Both the position numbers and the translations under genes were made by a program. Shown here piece by piece: positions 7,754 through 16,873 of a DNA stretch of 64,000 bases. Source of the stretch: Synechococcus sp. MEDNS5. Lineage in GTDB: Bacteria; Cyanobacteriota; Cyanobacteriia; PCC-6307; Cyanobiaceae. Within the stretch, counting starts at the first letter, position 1. Each line of letters starts with the position of its first letter. The notes under the pieces are model-generated. The model had not been told where the DNA came from. It saw only the letters and a list, made by a program, of their open reading frames with translations, and did no database searches. The stretch is from positions 1,860,001 to 1,924,000 of the forward strand of contig NZ_CP047952.1 in assembly GCF_014279875.1 (NCBI RefSeq), written 5' to 3'.

Positions 7754-9331
7754 ATGCAAAATAATCCGAGTCAAAACATAAATGTGACAAATTATAGACG
7801 CTCGAATGAGCCTGTGCAGTTTATTGAATCTTTGACTTTGGATCAAAAAATAATTATTGCCGAAATAAAACGCTTCCAGGAATGGTACGAAGGTTCGGCT
7901 GAATTTAGAGATCAATGTCGTACATCTCAACTATCATCCTTTTGGTTGAATCGTCTTATGAATCTGGGAGTACGAAGAGAGGTCATTGAAGTGATGAGCA
8001 CTTTGTATAGTTCTCCCAAAATACATCCAATATTTGAGGTACTGAATAATGTCGAAGAGAGCCATCAGCATTTGCTCGAAGAAATAGATCAAAAAGTTTC
8101 AAACCAAATACTTAGATTGCATTTCAAGCTAACTTTACTTAAAAATAGATCGTTGATTAAACATCAGAATTGGACTTTGAATAAATTCAATGGTGATTCT
8201 CCATATTTCACATGGCGTCAACGTAGAATTTTATCAATTCAGAGTGAACTTGGATTTTATGGAACGAGTATTGACCACCCAACATTTGCAATAGAATTAG
8301 CAGTTGGCTGTACAGTTGGCTGCACGTTCTGTGCATATGATGCACAAAAGCTCGAGTCTATTTTTGATTTCAATAATAACCATAATCTTGATCTTTTTAA
8401 AGCAGTTGCTCGGTCGTTGCAACTCATACTAGGTGATGGATGTGGTGGGGGTATGCTGTATTATGCTACAGAACCGAATGACAATCCCGACTATATTAAT
8501 TTTCTGGAAACATACTATCAAATAACAGGATATAAGCTTTGCACATCTACAGCGAGATATAATATAGACTGGTTAGAGGATTTGATTAAATTTTACTCAT
8601 TTCCAGAGCCCACATTTTGGCCACGAGTAAGTGTGTTATCACCACATATTATGGAAAAAATGCATAGGCACTTCTCTCCTCTTGAGTTCATTTATCCTTC
8701 GATTCTCGCTCAATCTATTGAAATAGAAGATGAAAGAGCCAAGGTTCCTGGTGGTCGTGAAAAGTTTGGCATGAAAGTATTGTCTCAAGTAAAAGATGCA
8801 CGTCAATACACATCTGCAGATCAAGTTGATTATTCTCTAATTCCGCAAGGATCAATTGCTTGTGTAACAGGTTTTCGAATTAATATGGTCCAAAAAACAA
8901 TCACCTTAACAAGTCCTTGTTATACATCCTATAAGTGGTCTCATGGTTATCGGAATTTTGGAACTGTTTCCTTTTCCACACCCGATTCTGTATATCCTGC
9001 ATTCATAGATTTAATTAATCGCTTTATTCCAAATTCCACCGATAATCATCTAATTTTTTCCTGGCGAGATGATCTTGATTTTCGTCTCTTTGAAGATGGT
9101 TTTGAACTCGTATCACCCTATTTATTTCATTCATTTAGAGGTTCTGAATTTTACAAGGCAATTGGTTTAATATATTCAAAACACAGACAACTTTTATTTC
9201 AAGAAATGCGTGACAAAATTACTGCCAATGTACCTGGTTCAAGCATATTAACCGCTTCATTCTTGTTGAAAAGATTTTTTGATGCTGGTCTTATCAATGA
9301 AGCAGTCTATTATGATCCTTCAACCACTTAG
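7754..9331 (+). CDS. PoyD-like radical SAM peptide epimerase
   Basis: A 525-aa radical SAM enzyme of the RiPP amino-acid epimerase family (PoyD, OspD), which converts L- to D-residues in ribosomal peptides. The cluster motif is CTVGCTFC with Cys186, Cys190 and Cys193 (CX3CX2C). Family blocks follow: YYATEPNDNPDYINF (about 236-250), CTSTARYN (263-270), WPRVSVLSPH then FSPLEF (289-312), and SIACVTGFRINMV (367-379) then SPCYTSYKWSHGYR (387-400). PoyD uses a C-terminal Cys as hydrogen donor; Cys370 and Cys389 are candidates here. The N-terminal about 150 residues are helical and probably bind leader. It sits downstream of the precursors with its own promoter. Confidence 0.9.
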   Translation: MQNNPSQNINVTNYRRSNEPVQFIESLTLDQKIIIAEIKRFQEWYEGSAEFRDQCRTSQLSSFWLNRLMNLGVRREVIEVMSTLYSSPKIHPIFEVLNNVEESHQHLLEEIDQKVSNQILRLHFKLTLLKNRSLIKHQNWTLNKFNGDSPYFTWRQRRILSIQSELGFYGTSIDHPTFAIELAVGCTVGCTFCAYDAQKLESIFDFNNNHNLDLFKAVARSLQLILGDGCGGGMLYYATEPNDNPDYINFLETYYQITGYKLCTSTARYNIDWLEDLIKFYSFPEPTFWPRVSVLSPHIMEKMHRHFSPLEFIYPSILAQSIEIEDERAKVPGGREKFGMKVLSQVKDARQYTSADQVDYSLIPQGSIACVTGFRINMVQKTITLTSPCYTSYKWSHGYRNFGTVSFSTPDSVYPAFIDLINRFIPNSTDNHLIFSWRDDLDFRLFEDGFELVSPYLFHSFRGSEFYKAIGLIYSKHRQLLFQEMRDKITANVPGSSILTASFLLKRFFDAGLINEAVYYDPSTT

Positions 9332-9512
9332 AAGCCTTTATAATAATTGTTTTTATCCCAACAAAACATATCAAGCAACATTCAAGTCTTTATTTTTCTA
9401 TATTAGAGAGCCAATCGCAATGGCCGGTGATCTCCTCTTCACCGCCAGCACACATGAATCCAAAGGTCCCCTACTTTAGGTGAAAGGGCTATCGATACAT
9501 AACAGCTCATTA
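9332..9512. other. intergenic stretch, composition changes toward GC-rich
   Basis: No gene supported. The first 90 bases are AT-rich like the island; from about 9410 the composition becomes balanced. This is the left flank of the recombinase remnant. Confidence 0.45.
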
Positions 9513-9764
9513 CTAATCGTTGGAATAGCTATCAAAGATTCGCCGCCGCAATAATGTCTGCCGTTGTGTTGAGTTTGATCCTGGCATAGCTCCCACAAGA
9601 TGCACCTTAATTGTGTGTCCCATGGCTTCGTTGAAATTGGCAACAGGGACATTCGCTGAATGCATCCCCTTGGCGTAGCGATGCCTGAATGAATAAGTCG
9701 TCATCTGTAGGCCTTGATGCTCGACTTCAACGTGGATGGCAGCCCATTCCTTGCGGCAGCGCAG
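9513..9764 (-). pseudogene. tyrosine recombinase (integrase) C-terminal remnant
   Basis: Read leftward, the frame gives TTYSFRHRYAKGMH followed by VANFNEAMGHTIKVHL, the C-terminal block of cyanobacterial tyrosine recombinases, with the R-H-R of the catalytic box and the later G-H-T. Upstream in the same frame (to about 9764) a fragment LRCRKEWAAI is still recognisable, then stops appear. The region expected to hold the catalytic Tyr is out of frame or altered after VHL. No full-length gene is possible. It is a decayed mobility gene at the island's right side, between the epimerase and the JmjC gene. Confidence 0.7.
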
Positions 9765-9945
9765 TTAGATGTTCTATGCCTGAGCGCTATCGCCCTCACG
9801 ATTCAATGCCGACATTTGCTCGCCTACCTGCAAACGCGCCTGCAGATTCCAATCGAGAGTCTGAAGAAAGGGGAGTCGATCTCGAACCGCTTGAAAATAA
9901 AAAGACTAGAAGGGTTAAAAATTACGAACTCTCAGATGATTTACT

Positions 9946-10773
9946 TTACATCTCTATCGCATTGATAAGTTCTCTTAAAGCAGCTTTTCTGCTAATGCAA
10001 GAGTTTTTGCTTATCTTATAAAGCACATCTAGCGCTTGAACTTCTTCGCCTAACATGAAAGGCTTTTGATTATATTGTGAATTATAAAAGTAATTCACTG
10101 ATACACTAATTGGGCTTGAGCATTGAGCCGAATGCCACCAATACGGTGGTATAAATAGCATATCAGACTTTTCAAGCTTAACCATTATTGCTTCGTCGCA
10201 ACAATCTGTTTCTTTTTGAATAAACTCCATACTTTCTTGCTTTGAAAAGTTAAAGTCTGTGCTTTCTTCTTTTTCTCCTCTTAGATAGATTTGCGGCTTA
10301 AATATTTTTGTCAAGCTTGGCGGCGCTAAAAATATTTCCTTCTCACCGTCTAATTGAATGATAACATTGTCAACTAAGTCATAATGCCACGGCGTGGCTG
10401 CTGATTCATTTCCAATCCAAAGGTTTATATCTGCTATCTTTTCCTTGAATCCTGGCAGGAGTTTTAATTCTGAAAGCAAGCAAGAGAATTGAGAGATTTT
10501 AACTTGCTTCAAATAATAACTGTATTTTTGCCTCCTTTGACTTCCGGCTAGTTTTATTTTTTCAAGTGCTTTTGGAATTGTTTCCTGCGATAAAATCGGT
10601 TTTTGCATACAATTTTTATCAAATTTATAAAATGTAGTTTTTTCCTGGTTGCTTTTCTCAATAAAGGTGTCTAATGACCAATCAAGCGCTTGCCAGCCTT
10701 CTGCCGCCTGTTGAGCCAAAAAAGGCTCAGAAAAATTTTCAAACAAATCACTCCCTCCAATTTGTCCCAGCAT
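9946..10773 (-). CDS. JmjC/cupin_8 Fe(II)/2-oxoglutarate oxygenase
   Basis: A 275-aa protein of the cupin-like JmjC family (FIH/asparaginyl-hydroxylase type), which hydroxylates protein or peptide side chains. The metal triad is visible: His130-x-Asp132 in TPWHYDLVDN and His214 in IPPYWWHSAQ; Lys145 in DGEKEI is a likely 2-oxoglutarate ligand. The strand NLWIGNESAATPWHYD (117-132) and the IPPYWWH strand are classic. It is AT-rich like the RiPP genes and points toward them. Peptide epimerase clusters such as polytheonamide also carry Fe(II)/2OG hydroxylases, so core hydroxylation is a reasonable inference. ATG at 10773 is the only usable start before an upstream stop. Confidence 0.82.
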   Translation of the reverse strand: MLGQIGGSDLFENFSEPFLAQQAAEGWQALDWSLDTFIEKSNQEKTTFYKFDKNCMQKPILSQETIPKALEKIKLAGSQRRQKYSYYLKQVKISQFSCLLSELKLLPGFKEKIADINLWIGNESAATPWHYDLVDNVIIQLDGEKEIFLAPPSLTKIFKPQIYLRGEKEESTDFNFSKQESMEFIQKETDCCDEAIMVKLEKSDMLFIPPYWWHSAQCSSPISVSVNYFYNSQYNQKPFMLGEEVQALDVLYKISKNSCISRKAALRELINAIEM

Positions 10774-10916
10774 ATAGAAATTATTGATTTTTTTTGAAGA
10801 GCCTTAAAAAACACTTTTGCGAGATAGACCAGATCCGCCCAAGAGAGCAATGGCATCGCATCTAAAAACGAAACACCTGCCATTAGGTCTCGTAACATGC
10901 GAAAAGCCCTTTAGCT

Positions 10917-13900
10917 TCATAAGGACGCCTCTGTTGGCATTCCCCAGCCGCCGCCTCCAGGGGTTGCGATCAACAGACGATCCCCTGGCTTCACCTCACA
11001 TCGGGCGCATCCCTGCAGTTGTTCCCGTGCCCCATCCGCACGCGTGAGAATCGCAGCCCCGCAGGCACCATCCTCCCCCCCCTCGAGTCCGAACGGTGCC
11101 ACCAACCTTGAGCCCGACAGCAAGGCCGTGGTCATCGGTTCCAGGAATCTGAACTCCCGCACCAGGCCATCCCCTCCTGGCCAACGGCCGGCACCACCAC
11201 TGCCCGGACGGAATCCAAACCGCTCCAGCCTCACGGGGAACCGTTGCTCGAGGATTTCAGGATCCGTGAGCCTGGAGTTGGTCATGTGGGTCTGCACCCC
11301 ACAGGATCCGGGGAAGCCAGGGCCAGCACCGCCGCCCCCGGCGATCGTTTCGTAGTACTGCCGTCCGGCGTCGCCGAAGGTGACGTTGTTCATGGTGCCC
11401 TGCGCTGCCGCCATGGCGCCCACGGACGCGAACAGCAGGTTGCAGAGCGCCTGGGAGGTTTCCACATTTCCTGCCACCACCGCCGCAGGGGGCCTTGGAT
11501 TGAGCAGACACCCCTCCGGCACCACCAACGTCAGGGGCTGAAAACACCCGGCATTAAGAGGAATCGGCTCCTCCAGCAGGCAACGGAGCACGTAGAGCAC
11601 GGCGGCCTTGGTCACAGCCAGCGGGGCATGGAAATTGTGATCTCCCTGCTGAGAACTGCCGCTGAAATCCAGCACCGCCTGGCGACGTTGCCGTTGCACC
11701 CGCAGCGCCAGTCGCAGCCAGGCACCGTTGTCCAGCTGCACCTCGCATTGCCGGTCCTCCAGCCGATCGATCAAACGGCGAACGCTGCTGGCAGCGTGGT
11801 CCTGCACATGCTGGAGATAACGCCCCACGCGAGCCTGACCTTCCGCCTCGAGCAGCGTGTCGAGCAGCTGCATCCCGAGGTGATTCGCGGCCACCTGAGC
11901 CTGGAGGTCCGCCCAGAGCAGATCGGGAGTCCTCGGGGGGATCGGCTGGCGGCGCAACAGCACAGCCCAGCCGTCCTGATCCAGAACGCCCTGCCGCACC
12001 AGCCACCAGTTGCGCACCAGCAGCCCTTCCTCGCCGATCTGCCTGCTGAAGGGCGGCATCGATCCCGGGGTGAGTCCCCCCACATCCGCATGGTGCCCGC
12101 GGCAGGCCACAAAAGCGAACGGCACGTCGTTGCATTCGCTGAACACCGGAGTGATGGCCGTGACATCGGGCAAGTGGGTTCCGCCGTGGAAGGGGTCATT
12201 GCTGATGATCGTGTCGCCGGCCTGCAGAGCGGGGCGTTCGCCCCGGCGCACCTGCTGCAGCAGATCCGCCACCGCATCCCCCATGGAACCCAGATGAACG
12301 GGAATATGCGGAGCATTGGCCACCAGAGCCCCCTCCCCGTCGAACAGGGCACAGGAAAAATCAAGCCGTTCGCGAATGTTCACCGAGCGGCTGGTCTGCC
12401 GCAGCCGCTCTCCCATCCGTTCCGCGATCTGCATGAAACGGTGATGGAACAGGCTCAGATCCACGGGATCGGGGCTCTCCGCTGCAGCCAGGGCCGCAGA
12501 CCCCGGCAGGGTCTGCTCCATCTCCAGCAACAGACAGCTGTTCTGCAGCCTCCGGGCTGACCAACCGGGCTCCAGCACGGTTCCAGCCGTTGGATCCAGA
12601 ATCAGGGCCGGGCCCTCCAGGCGCTGCTCCAAGGGAACCTGCTCCCGTTGCACCACCGGAACGGCACACCAGCCACGCTGCGGCCAGTGCACCATGGCCG
12701 CCTCGGGGGCAGCGAAGCTCTGAGCAGCAGGTCCGGGGCGCCCGTCCCCGCTCTGCGCCTGGGGGTCCACCGCCGCCAGCACTTCCACCTCGATCCGCTC
12801 GAGCACCAACCGGGTGCGAGGGGATGGCGCATACCCGAAACGCTGCTGATGCGCCTGGGCAAACGCTGCCTGCAGCGCCTCCAGGGACGGTTGTTGCGGG
12901 GGAGGCGCCAGGGTGATGAGCAGTCCCTGTTCCGCCGCCACGTCCCGGAGTTCCAGACGGACCCGCTGCTCTCCCAGCGTCAGGGAACGGCCGCCCACCT
13001 GCTCGAGGGCGGCGTGGGCCAGGGCCAGCTCCGCTGCCACCCGTGACGGCAACCGGGTCAAACAGGAATGATCCAGAGGCTCGCGGACCGCAGCCTGACG
13101 CAGCTGACGCTGCCGTGCCTGCCCGATCCCATAGGCCGACAGCACCCCCGCCAGGGGGTGCAACAGCACCTGGCGCAGCCCGAGGGCTGATGCCATGCGG
13201 CAGGCCAGCTGGCCAGCCGCACCGCCGTAGGCCACCAGGACGCCCCCTCGGATGTCATGACCGCGATGCAGAGACACCTGACGGATGGCCGCCGCCATGG
13301 CTTCAACCGCGAGGTCGAGGGCCCCTTCCGCCAGTGCTTCCGGTGATCGCCGCAGCGAGTCAGCCAGCACCGCGAACTGCTGCCGGGTGGTGGAGAGGCA
13401 GGGATGCGCATCCCGATTCGGCCCGAACACGGCTGGGAAAGCCTGGGCCTGCAACCGGCCCAGCAGCAGATGGGCATCGGTGATGGTGAGGGGGCCACCC
13501 CTGCCGTAACAGGCGGGGCCAGGATCCGCTCCAGCCGAGCGGGGTCCCACCAGCACCCGGCCGCCATCGTGATCAATGATCGAGCCTCCACCGGCAGCCA
13601 CCGTGTGAATCGGCAATCGGGATGCCGACAGCTGCAACCCCGCGATCTCCGTTTCAGGGCTGCGGTCCCAGTCGCGATCGGCCGCCCCAGCGGGCAGGCA
13701 GAACACATCGGTGCTCGTGCCTCCCATATCCACGCCCACCATCGGGAGATGCCCCACACCGGCCTGTTGAGCCGCGGCCACGGCACCGACCATGCCGCCC
13801 GCCGGGCCGGAGAGGATCGTGTCTTTGGCCAGCAATGACGCAGGTGCCTGCAGGCTTCCGCTGGAGGTCATCACCCGCAGCCGGGGGTGTCCCTTCAGAG

Positions 13901-14579
13901 CGGCCTGCACCTGGTGGAGATAGGTCTCCAGCACCGGCCGGACGGCAGCCTCCACCAGGGTGGTCTGCCCCCTGGGAACCAGTCGGGGAAGAGGGCTCAC
14001 CTGATGGGAGCAGACCACCGTTTCAAAACCGGCGGCAAGCACCGCCTCCGCCAGAACCAGTTCATGGGCAGGCTCCCGCCACGCATGCATCAGCGCGATG
14101 GCACAGCTGCGCAGACCCTCCCGGCGATGGTCTCGCAACCGGCTGGTGAGCACGGCATCAATCACCAGAGGCTCCACCGCATCCCCCTTCGCATCGAGGC
14201 GCCCGGACACCTCCTCAACCGCCGCGATCAGCGAGGGGGGACGGGGGATCTCCAGAGCGAACAGATCCCGTCTGTGCTGATCACCAATGCGCAGCAGGTC
14301 GGCCAGACCCTTGTTCGTGAGCAGCAGAACGGGCTCGCCCTGGCTCTCGAGCAGGGCATTGGTGGCCACGGTTGTGCCCAGTCGCAGCTCCTCGATTGCT
14401 GATGGGGAGGGTGGGCCTTCCATCTCGAGGAGTGCGTGGATCGCCTCCACCGCCGGATCACCCTCCCGATCGGGCTGGACCGACAGCACCTTGCGAACGA
14501 TCAGCCCTCCGTCAGGCCTGCGGGCCACCACATCGGTGAAGGTGCCGCCGCGATCGATCGAAAACTGCCAGCGGGTCAA
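10917..14579 (-). CDS. oplaH: 5-oxoprolinase / hydantoinase A-B fusion
   Basis: A 1220-aa ATP-dependent cyclic-amide hydrolase, most likely 5-oxoprolinase opening 5-oxoproline to glutamate. Domains in order: hydantoinase A N-terminal domain ([11 protein letters not shown] at about 8-18, [14 protein letters not shown]), hydantoinase A ([13 protein letters not shown] near 280, then the GGGSI segment), a linker domain, and hydantoinase B from about residue 690 ([26 protein letters not shown], and the C-terminal [14 protein letters not shown]). Length fits the single-chain form. The TTG start overlaps the nagB stop (TTGA), so the two are coupled. Composition is GC-rich; this gene marks the return to core chromosome. 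Confidence 0.9.
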   Translation of the reverse strand: MTRWQFSIDRGGTFTDVVARRPDGGLIVRKVLSVQPDREGDPAVEAIHALLEMEGPPSPSAIEELRLGTTVATNALLESQGEPVLLLTNKGLADLLRIGDQHRRDLFALEIPRPPSLIAAVEEVSGRLDAKGDAVEPLVIDAVLTSRLRDHRREGLRSCAIALMHAWREPAHELVLAEAVLAAGFETVVCSHQVSPLPRLVPRGQTTLVEAAVRPVLETYLHQVQAALKGHPRLRVMTSSGSLQAPASLLAKDTILSGPAGGMVGAVAAAQQAGVGHLPMVGVDMGGTSTDVFCLPAGAADRDWDRSPETEIAGLQLSASRLPIHTVAAGGGSIIDHDGGRVLVGPRSAGADPGPACYGRGGPLTITDAHLLLGRLQAQAFPAVFGPNRDAHPCLSTTRQQFAVLADSLRRSPEALAEGALDLAVEAMAAAIRQVSLHRGHDIRGGVLVAYGGAAGQLACRMASALGLRQVLLHPLAGVLSAYGIGQARQRQLRQAAVREPLDHSCLTRLPSRVAAELALAHAALEQVGGRSLTLGEQRVRLELRDVAAEQGLLITLAPPPQQPSLEALQAAFAQAHQQRFGYAPSPRTRLVLERIEVEVLAAVDPQAQSGDGRPGPAAQSFAAPEAAMVHWPQRGWCAVPVVQREQVPLEQRLEGPALILDPTAGTVLEPGWSARRLQNSCLLLEMEQTLPGSAALAAAESPDPVDLSLFHHRFMQIAERMGERLRQTSRSVNIRERLDFSCALFDGEGALVANAPHIPVHLGSMGDAVADLLQQVRRGERPALQAGDTIISNDPFHGGTHLPDVTAITPVFSECNDVPFAFVACRGHHADVGGLTPGSMPPFSRQIGEEGLLVRNWWLVRQGVLDQDGWAVLLRRQPIPPRTPDLLWADLQAQVAANHLGMQLLDTLLEAEGQARVGRYLQHVQDHAASSVRRLIDRLEDRQCEVQLDNGAWLRLALRVQRQRRQAVLDFSGSSQQGDHNFHAPLAVTKAAVLYVLRCLLEEPIPLNAGCFQPLTLVVPEGCLLNPRPPAAVVAGNVETSQALCNLLFASVGAMAAAQGTMNNVTFGDAGRQYYETIAGGGGAGPGFPGSCGVQTHMTNSRLTDPEILEQRFPVRLERFGFRPGSGGAGRWPGGDGLVREFRFLEPMTTALLSGSRLVAPFGLEGGEDGACGAAILTRADGAREQLQGCARCEVKPGDRLLIATPGGGGWGMPTEASL

Positions 14580-15385
14580 GATGCCGATAGACGGGCGTGG
14601 GCCGCATCATCCACCCACAGGTGCACCCGCGGATGCCGTTGAAGCCAGCTGGCGGGCACCAGACCGGTGGGGGGCTCCAACAGGGCCCGGCGCAGAATCT
14701 CCGCCTTGGCGCTGCCCGTCACGATCAGATGAATCACCTCGGCACTGAGAATCTCCTGCAGCCCGAGCGTGATCGCCTGCTTGGGCACGGCCTCGGAGTC
14801 ACCGCCGAAGGCGTCAGCGTTCTGAATCCTGGTCGCTGCCTGCAAGGTCACAACGCGGCACGGGCTGTCGAACCCTGAGGGCGGCTCGTTGAAGCCCACA
14901 TGGCCGTTGCTGCCAAGGCCGAGAAGCTGAAGCCCGATCCCCCCCGCCTGACGCAGAGCCGTGCTGTAGCGACGGGCCTCCAAGCTTGGATCGCAGGCCA
15001 TACCGTCAGGAATCATGACCTGGTCGGACGGCAGATCAAGGGGCCCCGCGAGGTGGGTCTGCATATAGGCCGCGAAACGACGCGGATCATCGGCCGGCAG
15101 ACCGACGTATTCATCGAGATTAAAACTGCACCAATGGTCCCGCAGCCACTGCAGATGCGATGCAGGCCAGGCCCTGAGCCGCTCACACAGCGCCGCATAC
15201 AGGGGCTCCATGGTGCGGCCGGTGGCCAGTCCCAGAGGGCGGAACTGTTGCTGCTGAACACGCGTTTGCAGGAAAGCGTCCAGAGCATCTACCACCGCCG
15301 CCATCAGCGCAGCGGGATCCTGGCGGCGCTGAACCAAAATGGATGAGGGAAGCTGCGGCACAGATGGGGCGGGGATCAACCCCAC
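14576..15385 (-). CDS. nagB: glucosamine-6-phosphate deaminase
   Basis: A 269-aa sugar-phosphate isomerase/deaminase converting glucosamine-6-phosphate to fructose-6-phosphate and ammonia. Seen: LGLATGRTMEPLY near residue 52 (phosphate loop), CSFNLDEYVGL near 88 (catalytic Asp of NLDEY), and LGLGSNGHVGFNEP near 175 (His/Glu pair). 6-phosphogluconolactonase is a fold relative, but the NLDEY and NGHVGFNEP motifs favour NagB. GTG start at 15385 overlaps the end of the SpoIID-like gene by 10 bases, making a three-gene run spoIID-nagB-oplaH. Confidence 0.85.
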   Translation of the reverse strand: MGLIPAPSVPQLPSSILVQRRQDPAALMAAVVDALDAFLQTRVQQQQFRPLGLATGRTMEPLYAALCERLRAWPASHLQWLRDHWCSFNLDEYVGLPADDPRRFAAYMQTHLAGPLDLPSDQVMIPDGMACDPSLEARRYSTALRQAGGIGLQLLGLGSNGHVGFNEPPSGFDSPCRVVTLQAATRIQNADAFGGDSEAVPKQAITLGLQEILSAEVIHLIVTGSAKAEILRRALLEPPTGLVPASWLQRHPRVHLWVDDAAHARLSAS

Positions 15386-16785
15386 CAGGCTGGCTCCGAT
15401 CCAGGGCTGAATGCCAGCGATGGATCATCGCCAGGCCGGTAGGGACGAATCTGCACCCCTCGGTAGTAGTGAAGAAGGATCTGGCGGAAATCAGCCCCTT
15501 GCTCAGCCAGACCGTGGGCTCCCCACTGGCTCATGCCAACGCCGTGCCCATACCCCTGTCCCCGCGCTTCGAGCACACGGCTGCTCGAACGAACACGGCT
15601 GCTCGAGTGAACAAGGCTGCTCGGTCGGTCGAGGCTGATACCAGGCGACGGCACAGGTGGTGGTGGTGGTGGTATCGGTGGTGCAAACCCCGGATCCGCA
15701 GCTTCACTGGAGCCGCTGGCCGAATCGCTCCAAAGGCCGATCAGTGCCGGCGGCTCGCGGGACGGCTCGGAATCCAACGGGATCCCTGGAGAGGTTTCCA
15801 TGTCGCCATCACGCAGCATGTCGAAGCGCACCATCGTGCTTTTGAGCCCAAGGCGCTGACGCAGCTCGCGCCCTGACAGCACCAATGCACCCCTCGGCCC
15901 CTGGATGCGAGCCGAGCGCACCCGGCCTGTGGAACTTGTGCTCAGGACACGCACCCCCTCCACACCACCGATCTCCTTGAAGAGCCGTTGAAGATCGCTG
16001 ACGTCGAAGCGCTTGTTCCAACGATGAACAGGGCTGTGGTCATCGTGATCACGGACGCTGACCAGGTAGGGAAGTTGTTGACGCCACACCTCGCCGCTGG
16101 GCTCCGTGGCTCCCCCCGAGCTGCTGTGGAACACCGCATTGATCAGGCGCCCCCCATGCACCAAGACCAAGGATCGGGTGGTATCAACGGCCTCCCGGGT
16201 GCGTGGCGTCTCCGATTCGATGCCCTTGTACACCTGGCTGGCAACGGTGGCTTTCACATCGAAATCGCCCTTCTTGCCCCGCTGCCGTAGGGCGTAGGTG
16301 CGAGCGGCGACCGCCTGGGCCTGCAGTGCGGCGAGAGGCCAGCTAGCCGGCATCTCGCTGCCCACCACACTGGGTAGATAGGTCTCGATCCCCAGCCGGT
16401 TGATGGCCATCACGCGACCGCCCCGGGGCAGAAGCACTACATCCCCGCGGTAGCGCCGCTTGCCAAGCCAGAGCCCCCGCGGATCATCCGTGGACACGCG
16501 GACCGATGGCGCCTGGCCCAGGCCATCGAGCAGCAGTGAGCCGCCATGGAGGCTGACCGACAGCCGCCGCAAAGAGCGTTCCTGTCCACCGAACCCGCGC
16601 ACCCGAAGCGGCAGCGCGTCGTCGGCCCTCAACTGCAGCGCCTGCCCTTCGGCCACGAGAACCCGCATCATCGGCTCCTGAGCGGTCACAGCGACCCGCG
16701 GCTCGCTCACGAGGGCGACCATGGCAAGGGGAGCCAGCGATGCCGCCCTTATCCCTGGCCGAAGGATGGAGACGAGCGTCGGCAC
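15376..16785 (-). CDS. SpoIID/LytB-domain protein, exported
   Basis: SpoIID-type proteins act on peptidoglycan (lytic transglycosylase in Bacillus; role in cyanobacteria unclear). With the GTG at 16785 the product has 469 aa and begins with a hydrophobic signal-like segment ending near AVTA; ATG at 16722 is the alternative. The frame stays open to 16995 but that would overlap rnz. The domain shows QAVAARTYAL, the SSSGGATEP stretch, and YGHGVGMSQWGAHGLAEQG near the C-terminus. Just before the last motif is a low-complexity insert: a run of prolines (PPIPPPPPPVP) and Ser/Arg-rich hexapeptide repeats encoded by 18-bp tandem repeats. Confidence 0.85.
   Translation of the reverse strand: MPTLVSILRPGIRAASLAPLAMVALVSEPRVAVTAQEPMMRVLVAEGQALQLRADDALPLRVRGFGGQERSLRRLSVSLHGGSLLLDGLGQAPSVRVSTDDPRGLWLGKRRYRGDVVLLPRGGRVMAINRLGIETYLPSVVGSEMPASWPLAALQAQAVAARTYALRQRGKKGDFDVKATVASQVYKGIESETPRTREAVDTTRSLVLVHGGRLINAVFHSSSGGATEPSGEVWRQQLPYLVSVRDHDDHSPVHRWNKRFDVSDLQRLFKEIGGVEGVRVLSTSSTGRVRSARIQGPRGALVLSGRELRQRLGLKSTMVRFDMLRDGDMETSPGIPLDSEPSREPPALIGLWSDSASGSSEAADPGFAPPIPPPPPPVPSPGISLDRPSSLVHSSSRVRSSSRVLEARGQGYGHGVGMSQWGAHGLAEQGADFRQILLHYYRGVQIRPYRPGDDPSLAFSPGSEPAWWG
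15566..15619. repeat. 18-bp tandem repeats inside the SpoIID-like gene
   Basis: Three consecutive 18-bp units, each ending in GGCTG, at 15566-15583, 15584-15601 and 15602-15619, with a partial fourth. They are in frame and encode SLVHSS-, SRVRSS- and SRVLEA-like hexapeptides, next to a run of GGT triplets (15657-15675) that encodes the polyproline tract. Confidence 0.75.
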
Positions 16786-16873
16786 TCCAGAAACAGATGG
16801 GCGCCCAGTGTGCCCCTCCCATCGCGAGAGAGCCAGGCCTCCGTGGCAGATTGGCCATTGAGCCCACCCCGCC

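Noticed and set aside
9560-9590. 15-base match to the conserved 5' end of 16S rRNA (GAGTTTGATCCTGGC)
   Set aside because: Flanking bases do not continue as 16S rRNA, and the stretch falls in the recombinase remnant, where it can be coding; likely coincidence.
9689-10021. 110-codon plus-strand frame between epimerase and JmjC genes
   Set aside because: Mixed composition, no domain, overlaps the integrase remnant and the JmjC 3' end.
11244-12560. 438-codon plus-strand frame inside oplaH
   Set aside because: Shadow of the GC-rich hydantoinase-B domain; His/Gln-rich nonsense composition.
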